Source: G965198795 sp965198795 (GTDB lineage: Bacteria; Pseudomonadota; Alphaproteobacteria; Rhodospirillales; Casp-alpha2). From it: a stretch of 64,000 nucleotides of DNA. The position numbers were made by a program, and so were the translations under genes. A model generated the notes under the pieces. That model searched no databases, was not told the origin of the DNA, and was given only the letters and a program-made list of their open reading frames with translations. Positions within the stretch are counted from its first letter, which is position 1, and the number at the start of each line of letters is the position of its first letter. The stretch is taken from positions 310,001 to 374,000 of the forward strand of contig OZ240674.1 in assembly GCA_965198795.1 (NCBI GenBank), written 5' to 3'. Shown piece after piece: positions 8,663 to 16,681 of the stretch.

Positions 8663-9562
8663 TTAGTTGCTAAGGCTTGGGCCGGACTTCCGGGGTCCGT
8701 CTCCACCGCTGATGGCGTTGAAGAATTGGAACAGCTCGGAATCGGGGCTGAGCACCATTGAGGTCCCCTCGCCGACAGCCACGTTCAACGCGTCCAGCGA
8801 GCGATAGAAGTCAAAGAATTCCGGATCCCGGCCATACGCCTTGTTCAGCAAGTTGGTCCGTTCCGCATCGCCTTGACCGCGAACGATCTCGGCTTTTTGC
8901 TGAGCCTCGGCAATGATGACGGCCCGGTCCTTGTCCGCTTGCGAGCGGATTCGAAGAGCCTGCTCTTCACCACGGGCCCGAAGGTCGGCGGCGAAGGCTT
9001 GGCGGTCGGACTGCATCCGGTTATACACGGCCTGAGCGGTTTCTTCTGGAAGATCGGTCCGGCCGATCCGCACGTCAACCACTTCAGTGCCGAATTCGGG
9101 CGCCTGCTTCTTCATCTCCTCGGTGATGATGTCCATCACCTCGGCCCGTTTTTCCGTAAGCATATCGCCCAGAAGTATTTTACCGATCTCGGCTCGGACG
9201 GCGGAGTTCAGAATACTGCCGAAGCGGTTCCGGAACGTCGCGTCCGTGCCGGCCCGTTGGCGGAACTTCAACGGATCGATAATGCGATAGCGTGCGAAAC
9301 TATCCACGTTGACCCGTTTCTGGTCCGCCAAGACAACACTCTGCACCGGCGGGTCCAGATCCAGGATACGGCGGTCATAGTATTCGACGTTCTGGATGAA
9401 CGGCGCCTTGACATGCAGCCCCGGCTCCTGGATCACCCGGATCGGGTTGCCGAACTGCAAGATCAGCGCTTGCTGGTCCTGCCGAACGGTGAACAAGGCG
9501 CTCGATATGGTGACGACGCCACCGGCGAGAACGGCGAGAAAAACGATCAATCCCACACGCAT
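8663..9562 (-). CDS. hflC: HflC, SPFH-family membrane protease modulator
   Basis: HflC has 299 residues with one N-terminal membrane anchor (VGLIVFLAVLAGGVV) and a Band 7/SPFH domain (VRQDQQALILQFGNP). A long alpha-helical stretch follows (RSQADKDRAVIIAEAQQKAEI). With HflK it forms the large cage around FtsH in the inner membrane and tempers FtsH proteolysis. The start ATG overlaps the hflK stop by one base (TGATG), indicating translational coupling. Confidence 0.95.
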   Translation of the reverse strand: MRVGLIVFLAVLAGGVVTISSALFTVRQDQQALILQFGNPIRVIQEPGLHVKAPFIQNVEYYDRRILDLDPPVQSVVLADQKRVNVDSFARYRIIDPLKFRQRAGTDATFRNRFGSILNSAVRAEIGKILLGDMLTEKRAEVMDIITEEMKKQAPEFGTEVVDVRIGRTDLPEETAQAVYNRMQSDRQAFAADLRARGEEQALRIRSQADKDRAVIIAEAQQKAEIVRGQGDAERTNLLNKAYGRDPEFFDFYRSLDALNVAVGEGTSMVLSPDSELFQFFNAISGGDGPRKSGPSLSN

Positions 9563-10668
9563 CAGTTTGTCCTCCGCTTTTTGTTCAGTTCATTGAGCGG
9601 CAGATACGGCACCACGCCGCCGCCTTGACCCGATTCGCCCTGGTCAAGAATGATCTTGTCAACCCGGCCCAGAACGTCCTGCATTCGCTCCAGATACAGT
9701 CGGCGGCGCGTCACGTCCGTGTTGCCCAAGTAGGCTTCATAGACATCCGTGAAGCGCTGGGCCTCGCCCTTCGCCGCGTTGACGACCTGTTCTTTATAGG
9801 CCTCGGCCTCGTTCACCAGCTTCTCCGCCTCGCCGCGGGCGCGGGGAACGATGTCGTTGCGATACCGGCTGGCCTCGTTGATGACGCGCTCCTGGTCCTG
9901 TTTGGCCCGCTGCACGTCGTTGAAGGAGTCAATCACCTGTTGCGGCGGGTCCACTTCCTGCAGTTTCACGGAGGCGACGTCCACACCGGAGCCATAAGAA
10001 CCGATGATCTCTTCCAACAGACGTTCGGTTTCCTGCTCGATCTGTTGCCGCTGAACCGTCAGAGCCTGCTCAAGCGGCGTGCGCCCGACAACTTCCCTGA
10101 TCGCGCTCTCGGCCGCGATTTTGATCGTCGCTTCCGGATTGCGGATATTGAACAGGAAATCGGATGCGCTGCTGATCCGCCACTGCACCACGAAATCGAT
10201 ATCGATGATGTTTTGGTCGGACGTCAGCATCAGGCTCTCTTCGGACACGTCCCGGCGTCCAACGCCGCGCGACGCCGCCGTTGACGAACCGCGGTAGCCG
10301 ACCTGAATTTCGTTGGTTTGTTCGACGTTCACTTTGACGACTTCGCCGATTGGCGCCGGGAACCAGTACTTAAGGCCCGAGCCGGTCTGTTTGACATATT
10401 TGCCAAACAGCATCTCGACGCCCTGGTAGCCCGGGTCAACCCGGTAAAAGCCGGACAACGACCAGGCGATCACCAGCAGCACGGCTATGAAGGCGGCACC
10501 TTTGCCGCCGCCGACGCCGCCCGGCAAAAACTTTTTCACACGATCCTGGCTTTTCCTAAGCAACTCCTCAATATCGGGGGCGTTCGGGCCGCCTCCCGCC
10601 GGACCGCCGCCGCCGCCCCACGGACCGCCGCCGCCCCACGGGCCGCCGCCTTGATTTTTAAAGGCCAT
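9562..10668 (-). CDS. hflK: HflK, SPFH-family membrane protease modulator
   Basis: The protein has 368 residues. The N-terminus is a Gly/Pro/Trp-rich tail (repeats of GGGPWGGGG) typical of HflK. One transmembrane helix follows (AAFIAVLLVIAWSLSGF), then an SPFH domain (YQGVEMLFGKYV) and a coiled-coil region with ARGEAEKLVNEAEAYKEQVV. It partners HflC around FtsH. It is the first gene of the hflK-hflC-DUF2065-degP series and is divergent from mrp across about 196 bases. Confidence 0.95.
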   Translation of the reverse strand: MAFKNQGGGPWGGGGPWGGGGGPAGGGPNAPDIEELLRKSQDRVKKFLPGGVGGGKGAAFIAVLLVIAWSLSGFYRVDPGYQGVEMLFGKYVKQTGSGLKYWFPAPIGEVVKVNVEQTNEIQVGYRGSSTAASRGVGRRDVSEESLMLTSDQNIIDIDFVVQWRISSASDFLFNIRNPEATIKIAAESAIREVVGRTPLEQALTVQRQQIEQETERLLEEIIGSYGSGVDVASVKLQEVDPPQQVIDSFNDVQRAKQDQERVINEASRYRNDIVPRARGEAEKLVNEAEAYKEQVVNAAKGEAQRFTDVYEAYLGNTDVTRRRLYLERMQDVLGRVDKIILDQGESGQGGGVVPYLPLNELNKKRRTN

Positions 10669-10864
10669 AAGTCGTGCTTCCCTTCATGCCTTCCGGTTCA
10701 TGGACGCTTGCACTTGCAAACCGCGCCGCGGACGCTAATTCCTACTGCACTTTGTTGACGAGGGCGACAATAAACAAGATCGCCCGCTCAACCACAAGCG
10801 TGCGACAGTCGCGAGATTCGCGAACGAGAGGCGTATATCTGCCCAAGATTTGGAGATTTCAAGG

Positions 10865-12004
10865 ATGGCCGACGAAACGCTCGAGCGTATTTTGCAAACG
10901 CTCAAAGGCATCAAGGACCCGATCAGCGGCGAGGACATCGTCTCTCGCGGCATGATCCAGGGTTTGCGGGAGAAGGACGGCCATGTCGCCTTCGCCGTCG
11001 AGGTCGATCCGTCCAAGGGAGCGGAAATGGAACCGCTCCGCAAGGAGGCGGAAGAAACCGTTCACGCCATGGAGGGCGTGCTGACGGCGACCGTGGTTCT
11101 GACCGCTGAGAGGAAGGATGACGGTGAAAGCGCGCCGCCGCCTCAATCTCGAACCCAGCCGGGCAAGCCGGTTGGCGGCCCTGGACAGGCGGGCGGCGTC
11201 CTGCCCGGCGTCGCCTCGATCATCGCCGTGGCGTCCGGCAAGGGCGGCGTGGGTAAATCCACGACGTCCGCCAACCTCGCCCTTGCGCTTGCCGCCGAGG
11301 GTCACAAAACCGGCTTGCTTGACGCGGATATTTATGGCCCGTCCATGCCGCGCATGATGGGGATCACGGGACGGCCTGAGTCCGCCGACGGCAAAACGCT
11401 TGATCCGCTGGAAAATTATGGCGTCAAGGTCATGTCCATGGGTTTCCTGGTGGACGAGGAAACGCCGATGATCTGGCGGGGGCCGATGGTTCAGTCCGCG
11501 CTTGAACAGATGATGCGCGACGTCAATTGGGGCGAGCTGGACGTACTGGTGGTCGATATGCCGCCAGGCACGGGCGACGCGCAACTGACCATGGCGCAGC
11601 GCGTTCCCCTGACAGGTTCCGTCATCGTTTCAACGCCCCAGGACATCGCCTTGCTGGATGCGCGAAAGGGCATCAACATGTTCCGCAAGGTCGATGTGCC
11701 TGCATTCGGCATCGTCGAGAACATGAGCTATTTCCTGTGTCCGAAATGCGGTGAGCGGACGGATATCTTCAGCCATGGCGGAGCGAGATCGGAGGCCGAA
11801 CGTCTCGGCATACCGTTCCTGGGGGACATGCCGCTCCACATCGACATCCGCCGGACGGCCGACGGCGGGCGTCCCATCGTTGTTTCCGAACCCAACAGCG
11901 AGCACGCCCGGCGTTACCGGGAAATCGCCCGTAACGTCTGGTCGCGGATTGAAACGGAACTGGGCGTGAAAGCCGCCAGCACGCCGAACATCGTGTTCCA
12001 GTAG
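10865..12004 (+). CDS. mrp: Mrp/ApbC-type P-loop iron-sulfur carrier ATPase
   Basis: An N-terminal MIP18/DUF59 domain covers roughly residues 1-90. A low-complexity linker leads to the ParA-like ATPase with the deviant Walker A SGKGGVGKST. Further motifs are VVDMPPGTGDAQLT and a C-terminal CxxC in FLCPKCGE, which holds a bridging [4Fe-4S] cluster in the dimer. The protein is thought to transfer Fe-S clusters to target proteins. ATG 10865 is preferred because GGAG lies 9 bases upstream. A TTG at 10850 in the same frame is weaker. The 379-residue length is normal. Confidence 0.93.
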   Translation: MADETLERILQTLKGIKDPISGEDIVSRGMIQGLREKDGHVAFAVEVDPSKGAEMEPLRKEAEETVHAMEGVLTATVVLTAERKDDGESAPPPQSRTQPGKPVGGPGQAGGVLPGVASIIAVASGKGGVGKSTTSANLALALAAEGHKTGLLDADIYGPSMPRMMGITGRPESADGKTLDPLENYGVKVMSMGFLVDEETPMIWRGPMVQSALEQMMRDVNWGELDVLVVDMPPGTGDAQLTMAQRVPLTGSVIVSTPQDIALLDARKGINMFRKVDVPAFGIVENMSYFLCPKCGERTDIFSHGGARSEAERLGIPFLGDMPLHIDIRRTADGGRPIVVSEPNSEHARRYREIARNVWSRIETELGVKAASTPNIVFQ

Positions 12005-12149
12005 GATTGCATCCCTTCCAATGCGCCGCCCCCGCGCGGGCGGAGGGTCTGGACCGGCGGAACCCGCACGGGGCGCGCCCGCCAGAGAGGTGTTCCGGCG
12101 GCGTAAACGGACCCGGACGTCCGCTTCCGCGGTCATGACGCCGGGCTGA

Positions 12150-12650
12150 TCAACGCCTCTCGTACCGAACGAAGTCGAACGATATTCCATCCGCATTCGG
12201 GCCATGGGCCTCGCGCGACGTTTCCCGCCACACGGCCGGATCGATAACCGGGAAGAAGGCGTCGCCCTCGACGGCTTTGTGGATCGCGCAAACGTCCAGC
12301 TCGTCCGCCGCGTCCATGGCTTGAGCGTACACTTTGGCGCCGCCGATCACCATGATCCTGCCCGTTTCATGCGCAGCGGCCTTGGCCAGAGCGTCGTTCA
12401 GGGAATGGGCGACGTCCACGCCATCATGAGCAAACGCCGCATCCCGCGTCATGACGACGTGCGGCCGCCCTGGCAGCACTCGCCCGATGGCCTGGAACGT
12501 CGTCCGCCCCATCACCATCGGATGCCCCATGGTTACGGCCCTGAACCGCTTCAGGTCTTCGGGCAGACGCCAGGGCATGCCACCGTCCAAACCAATGGCG
12601 TGGTTCCGGGCGAGGGCGGCGATTAGAGTGACGGGAACGCCGTTGTGCAT
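12150..12650 (-). CDS. folA: Dihydrofolate reductase
   Basis: The 166-residue enzyme has the standard DHFR layout: TLIAALARNHAIGLDGGMPWRLPEDL at the start (active-site loop with W and the acidic residue), GRTTFQAIG for NADPH binding, and IMVIGGAKVYAQ near residue 100. It reduces dihydrofolate made by ThyA to tetrahydrofolate. It starts 8 bases after thyA ends, so the two form an operon coupling thymidylate synthesis to cofactor recycling. Confidence 0.95.
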   Translation of the reverse strand: MHNGVPVTLIAALARNHAIGLDGGMPWRLPEDLKRFRAVTMGHPMVMGRTTFQAIGRVLPGRPHVVMTRDAAFAHDGVDVAHSLNDALAKAAAHETGRIMVIGGAKVYAQAMDAADELDVCAIHKAVEGDAFFPVIDPAVWRETSREAHGPNADGISFDFVRYERR

Positions 12651-12658
12651 GGTTCGGG

Positions 12659-13453
12659 CTAAACCGCGACCGGCGCCTTGATGTGCGGATGCGGATCGTA
12701 ATCGCGAAGGTCGAAGTCTTCGAACGTGAACGCGAACAGGTCCGTGACGTCCGGGTTTATCCGCATCGCGGGGCCGGGGCGCGGATCACGGGTGAGTTGC
12801 AGATTCGCTTGGTCCACATGGTTCAGATAAAGATGCGCGTCGCCCAGCGTATGGACGAACTCACCCGGTTTCATATCCGTCACCCGCGCCACCATCATCG
12901 TGAGCAACGCATAAGAGGCGATATTGAACGGCACGCCCAGGAAAACGTCGGCCGAGCGTTGATAGAGCTGGCAGCTTAAGCGGCCGTCCGCGGCGAAGAA
13001 CTGGAACAGACAGTGACACGGCGGCAGCGCCATCTTGTCAATCTCCGCGGGGTTCCAGGCGGACACGACATGGCGGCGCGAGTCCGGATTGTTCCTGATA
13101 TTGTTCAACACGGCGGCGATCTGGTCGACCGACCGGCCGTCTGGTCCCGGCCAAGACCGCCACTGAGCGCCATAAACAGGGCCCAGTTCCCCTGTTTCGT
13201 CCGCCCATTCATCCCAAATACCGACGCCGTTGTCGTTCAGATACTTGATGTTCGTGTCACCCGCCAGAAACCATAAAAGCTCATGAATGATCGACTTTAG
13301 ATGCAGCTTCTTGGTGGTGAGCAGCGGAAAACTCCCGCCCAGGTCAAAACGCATTTGATGGCCGAACACGGCCTTCGTGCCGGTGCCCGTGCGATCACCG
13401 CGCACAACGCCCTCGTCGAGCACGCGGGAGAGAAGATCAAGATACTGCCGCAT
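12659..13453 (-). CDS. thyA: Thymidylate synthase (ThyA type)
   Basis: The 264-residue enzyme methylates dUMP to dTMP using methylenetetrahydrofolate. Motifs seen are RTGTGTKAVFGHQMRFDL (folate and phosphate binding), the nucleophile Cys in LPPCHCLFQFF, the dUMP-binding RSADVFLGVPFNIASYALL, and the AHLYLNH motif near the C-terminus. Length matches the E. coli enzyme. It is first of the thyA-folA pair and points away from the tmRNA gene on its upstream side. Confidence 0.97.
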   Translation of the reverse strand: MRQYLDLLSRVLDEGVVRGDRTGTGTKAVFGHQMRFDLGGSFPLLTTKKLHLKSIIHELLWFLAGDTNIKYLNDNGVGIWDEWADETGELGPVYGAQWRSWPGPDGRSVDQIAAVLNNIRNNPDSRRHVVSAWNPAEIDKMALPPCHCLFQFFAADGRLSCQLYQRSADVFLGVPFNIASYALLTMMVARVTDMKPGEFVHTLGDAHLYLNHVDQANLQLTRDPRPGPAMRINPDVTDLFAFTFEDFDLRDYDPHPHIKAPVAV

Positions 13454-13581
13454 GGCCTCACTCTAGCGGAGCCGGGCCGCGCATCAAGCCATCTTGCTGA
13501 AATTCACGCCGTTCCTTGGCTGCGGGGAAGGATTTTTATCCAACATGAAGGAAACCAGGGCCGGGGAACGCGCATGTTTTG

Positions 13582-13610
13582 TTGCGGTTTATTCCAGGCA
13601 AGCGTATCTT
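13582..13610 (+). promoter_or_regulatory. Sigma-70-type promoter for the tmRNA gene
   Basis: TTGCGG at 13582-13587 and TATCTT at 13605-13610 are separated by exactly 17 bases. This places transcription start at about 13617, just before the acceptor piece of tmRNA. The fit to both the hexamers and the RNA boundary supports the assignment. Confidence 0.6.
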
Positions 13611-13617
13611 ATTCTCG

Positions 13618-13905
13618 CCGGTTCGCCGGCTATGGCGCTAAACGCTTTGTGGAATAAGCGCGGCGGACCCGGGGGCGGTACCCGGCGCCTCCACCAATTT
13701 CTCCTTGATTGCCGCAAGGACCGATAGGGGGCGAAACAGGATCGACGCGCGTGGTAAAGGCAAGGTTTGTGCTCGGCATGGTTCCGCCGTTACCGGGCCA
13801 TTTTCACAAGTGCCAACGACAATGAAGCACTTGCTGCCGCAGCCTAACACGCTTTAGCGGTAACGGGGTTCGGGAGGCACCTGGCAACAGAAGCCTCCCA
13901 CTTCG
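13618..13905 (+). ncRNA. ssrA: Permuted two-piece transfer-messenger RNA (alpha-tmRNA)
   Basis: The acceptor piece comes first: T-stem CCGGG/CCCGG at 13669-13673/13681-13685 around a 7-base loop, then CGCCTCC-A-CCA ending at 13696. After a 30-base spacer the coding piece begins with GGGGGCG (13727-13733), which pairs with CGCCTCC including a G-U third pair, the alanyl-tRNA synthetase identity signal. The tag frame at 13812-13847 encodes ANDNEALAAAA and a TAA. A 9-bp helix, CCGTTACCG/CGGTAACGG (13787-13795/13858-13866), brackets it, followed by hairpin GGGAGGC...GCCTCCC. This is the alphaproteobacterial two-piece form, rescuing stalled ribosomes. The outer ends are approximate. Confidence 0.93.
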
Positions 13906-13974
13906 TTCCCGCCTCGTCTTCTCTCCGCCAGACTCTCCTAGCCATGGGATCGAAAAGCCTGCTACAAACGGGAT

Positions 13975-14508
13975 ATGGAGGACGGTCCGCTGCAATATGA
14001 CGTATGGATCGAAGACGCCCTTCGGAGCGTGATCCGAACGGCGCTGGGCCACGTCGCGCATGAGGGCCTTCCGGGCGAGCATCATTTCTACATCACCTTC
14101 AGAGTGGACGACCCCGGCGCGGTTGTGCCGCCCGTCTTGCGCGAACGCCACCCGGAAGAGATGACCATCGTCCTTCAACATCAGTTCGACAATCTGCATG
14201 TCGATCAGGACGCGTTCGAGGTGACGCTCTATTTCGGCGGCAAGGCGGAGCGCCTGCGTGTGCCGTTCCGCACCGTTGTCGCCTTCTCCGATCCGTCCGT
14301 GAACTTCGGACTTCAGTTGAAGGTCGTGCAGGCCGACGACGAGGAGGCCATGGCCGAATTCGAAGACGGCGCCGAGGCGCCGCCGTCGTCCGGCGTCAAC
14401 GAAGACAACGCCGCCGCCGCGCCATCCGCCAATGGCGACTCGGATGGCGACGATGGAAACGTGAAAACCGGCGAAGTCATCGCGCTTGACGCATTCCGCA
14501 AGAAATAG
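13975..14508 (+). CDS. sspB: SspB, ClpXP adaptor for tmRNA-tagged proteins
   Basis: The 177-residue protein begins with YDVWIEDALRSVIRTALGHVAHEGLPGEHHFYITF and has PEEMTIVLQHQFDNL and VPFRTVVAFSDPSVNFGLQL, the alpha-type SspB core that binds the ANDN end of the tag. A charged, disordered linker rich in D, E, A and S follows. The conserved tail GEVIALDAFRKK docks on ClpX. It delivers tagged substrates to ClpXP. The gene lies about 70 bases downstream of ssrA on the same strand, so RNA and adaptor are physically linked and could share transcription. Confidence 0.95.
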   Translation: MEDGPLQYDVWIEDALRSVIRTALGHVAHEGLPGEHHFYITFRVDDPGAVVPPVLRERHPEEMTIVLQHQFDNLHVDQDAFEVTLYFGGKAERLRVPFRTVVAFSDPSVNFGLQLKVVQADDEEAMAEFEDGAEAPPSSGVNEDNAAAAPSANGDSDGDDGNVKTGEVIALDAFRKK

Positions 14509-15678
14509 GGTCTCCCGCCCCGCCCCATCCCGCGCGAGATATATCGGACACTGTGATCTGTTTTGCGGAATACTCTTTGATGTAAGATTGGGCGTATTTT
14601 AAACGCTCCTTGCGGTAATGCTCCAATCGCATGTTCGACCGATACTTGTCCCGGACGCCATGCTGAATAAAATCAGTGATGATTTCGATGAATAAAATCT
14701 TTGGCTCACGCCTAGCGGAGAGGGTTTTTCCGAGACGGCCTAACTCCAAGGCGGCCTGGCAGGGCACCGACTTTACCGGAAGCGCGCCAGAAGCGCAATT
14801 GCCGTATCGCCGCCGGGTTTTCTTGAGGCGGGAGAAGCGGGGGCCGCCGCCACCATGGCGCAAAGGCCGCCGGCCGTGCCGCCGCCCGGGTTCCTTGAGG
14901 CGGATGTGGAGGCGGGGGTGGAAAGCGTGTTTGGGCGTCTCCTTGCATTTGGCGAGCCCGGCCCCGGCGGGTCCCCGGAACCCCTTGGCGGTTTCCCGCA
15001 AACCCCCGGTCCCGTCAATGGGAACACGCCCTCTTGCGCGCCCGTCTTTTGAATGACCGGCTCTTTTGAATAATCAGCGCGGTGATGACCGTTACCGGAG
15101 GCCAGCCAGTCCGTCATGGCCGCGCCGTCCGCCAGAGGCGGTGACGGCCCCGGCGTCCGCCTCGCCCCCGGTAACGCCCTGATGACGCGCCCCGTAACGC
15201 GCCCTATGACGCGCGCTGTGACGCGCGTTTTGAATAATCCGGCGCGGTCTCCGTGTGGACAGGGCCGCCGCGCTCGAAGACGCGAGAGACGCCGGAGACG
15301 CCGGAGACGGCCGCCTTTCCATAAGCGCCGCGGCCCCCGCCTGCGTTTTCGGCAAGCGATGCGAGGATGCGGCCAGGCGCGCCCAACCGGCCCCGCCGCG
15401 CGAAACGGTTACACAACGTCTTGCGCGGGCCGTAATCCTGGCGCGCGCGCCGCGCCTGGGAACGCTGCGGCGAATGACATGGACGACGCCCGAAACGGCC
15501 CCTGGGCCGTCAACGCTGGGAACCCGCGCGGCGGCGGAAAGCGGGGCTCGGCGCGCCGGAGGCGTTCCGCCGTCAGCCAGAATCGACCGCTCGTCCGATG
15601 TCTCCCGTGATGTGCGCCGTTGAACGGAGACGTCACTGTAAACCATAACCGCAAACCAAAAAACAAGGGGGCCCGAGC
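14509..15678. other. 1.2-kb stretch without a convincing gene
   Basis: From 14530 to 14720 the DNA is markedly more AT-rich than its surroundings. On the minus strand it reads a coherent stretch (ILFIEIITDFIQHGV, then RSNMRLEHYRKERLKYAQSY) that could be the end of a decayed or unrecognised gene. Upstream of it that frame becomes Arg/Gly/Pro-rich noise. From 14780 to 15660 the sequence is very GC-rich and low-complexity, with all frames open by composition alone. It includes a 12-bp tandem repeat near 15169-15228 flanked by two copies of TTTTGAATAATC (15070 and 15230). No RNA gene was recognised. Confidence 0.5.
15169..15228. repeat. Degenerate 12-bp tandem repeat
   Basis: Four successive 12-base units starting at 15181 share the pattern NRTRACGCGCNC (gatgacgcgccc, cgtaacgcgccc, tatgacgcgcgc, tgtgacgcgcgt). 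A weaker unit with GTAACGCC precedes them. The array ends at TTTTGAATAATC, which also occurs at about 15069-15080. Function is not evident; replication slippage in GC-rich DNA is a sufficient explanation. Confidence 0.7.
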
Positions 15679-16662
15679 CTAGGCCCAGCTCTCTCCCAGG
15701 AAGCGCAACCAATTTTCGCCCATAACCGCCTTAATGCGCGCCGCGTCCCAACCGGCGCCGGCCATGGCCGCCGTCAGGTTGGCGTAGTCTTTGGGGCCGT
15801 CGAGCCCCTTTGGGTTAGGCGGCCTTGGCGGGAATCCACGGGTCAAGGAGCGCCCGCGCCCCTTGTCGGAGCGCAGCCAGGTAAAAAATTGCTCATCGTG
15901 ACCCTCGGTGAAATCCGTCCCAATGCCGACATTCTCCACTCCCACCAAATCAATCACCGCATCCAAGGCCATCACGCAATCGGCGACGGTCGTGGCGTCG
16001 CCCGAGGGGAGGAACGGCGGATAAGTCGAGGCGCCGACGAAGCCGCCTTTCGAAACGCCGAATTTCAGTAAATCATCGGACTTGTTGCGCGGGTTGTCAT
16101 GCAAACTGCGCGGCGCAACATGGGTAAAGGCGCATGGGCGTTTGGAATGCTCAATGGTTTCCCACGCGGTCTTCTCGCCGACATGGCTCAAATCGATGAC
16201 GATACCCAGCTCGTTCATCAGATCGATGGCGTCCCGGCCATAATCGGACAGCCCCTTGTCTTCCGTTTCCCAACAGCCGCCGCCCATCAGGTTCTGCGTG
16301 TTGTAGGTCATCTGAACGATGCGGACGCCCAGTTCATGAAACAAGCGGAGGGTGTCCAGCTTGTCTTCAACCGCGTAGGTGTTTTGCCAACCCAGGATAA
16401 CGCCGACCTTGCCGGCGGCTTTGGCGGCATGGATGTCATCCGTGTTATAGACTTGCGTCAGAATGTCCGAGTTCTCCGTCAGAATGCGCTTCCACTCGGC
16501 AATGTTCCGCATGGTTTGCTCGAAACCATCCCAAACCGCGCAGGTGCAGTTGGCCGCGGTAAGACCGCCCGCTTTCATGTTTTCAAATACGGAACGCGAC
16601 CATTTGGCGATGACCAAACCATCAATGATGATGCTGTCGGCGTGAAGCCTCGCGGCGTCCAT
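15679..16662 (-). CDS. M19 (renal/membrane dipeptidase) family protein with altered metal site
   Basis: The 327-residue TIM-barrel protein carries family motifs LSHVGEKT, FTHVAPRSLHDNPRN, GIGTDFTEGHDE and a C-terminal VMGENWLRFL (usual GGNFLRVL-like end). M19 enzymes hydrolyse dipeptides using two zinc ions. The first zinc-binding H-x-D normally follows a DG; here the sequence is IIIDGLVIAKW with no His. The bridging Glu region reads ILGWQNTYAVE. The two His and the late Asp remain. It may be a divergent subgroup with another metal arrangement or substrate. It ends 16 bases before the window-order neighbour, the MDR reductase, is reached upstream. Confidence 0.85.
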   Translation of the reverse strand: MDAARLHADSIIIDGLVIAKWSRSVFENMKAGGLTAANCTCAVWDGFEQTMRNIAEWKRILTENSDILTQVYNTDDIHAAKAAGKVGVILGWQNTYAVEDKLDTLRLFHELGVRIVQMTYNTQNLMGGGCWETEDKGLSDYGRDAIDLMNELGIVIDLSHVGEKTAWETIEHSKRPCAFTHVAPRSLHDNPRNKSDDLLKFGVSKGGFVGASTYPPFLPSGDATTVADCVMALDAVIDLVGVENVGIGTDFTEGHDEQFFTWLRSDKGRGRSLTRGFPPRPPNPKGLDGPKDYANLTAAMAGAGWDAARIKAVMGENWLRFLGESWA

Positions 16663-16681
16663 GACCGGTCTCCCCGCTCCC

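Noticed and set aside
13638..13850. Minus-strand frame of 70 codons over the tmRNA locus
   Set aside because: The plus-strand RNA structure (acceptor pairing, CCA, tag frame, bracketing helix) explains the region completely; the frame is open by chance.
15092..15712. Overlapping 160-200 codon frames on both strands
   Set aside because: All are Arg/Ala/Gly/Pro-rich products of high GC content, mutually antisense, with no domain or start signal.
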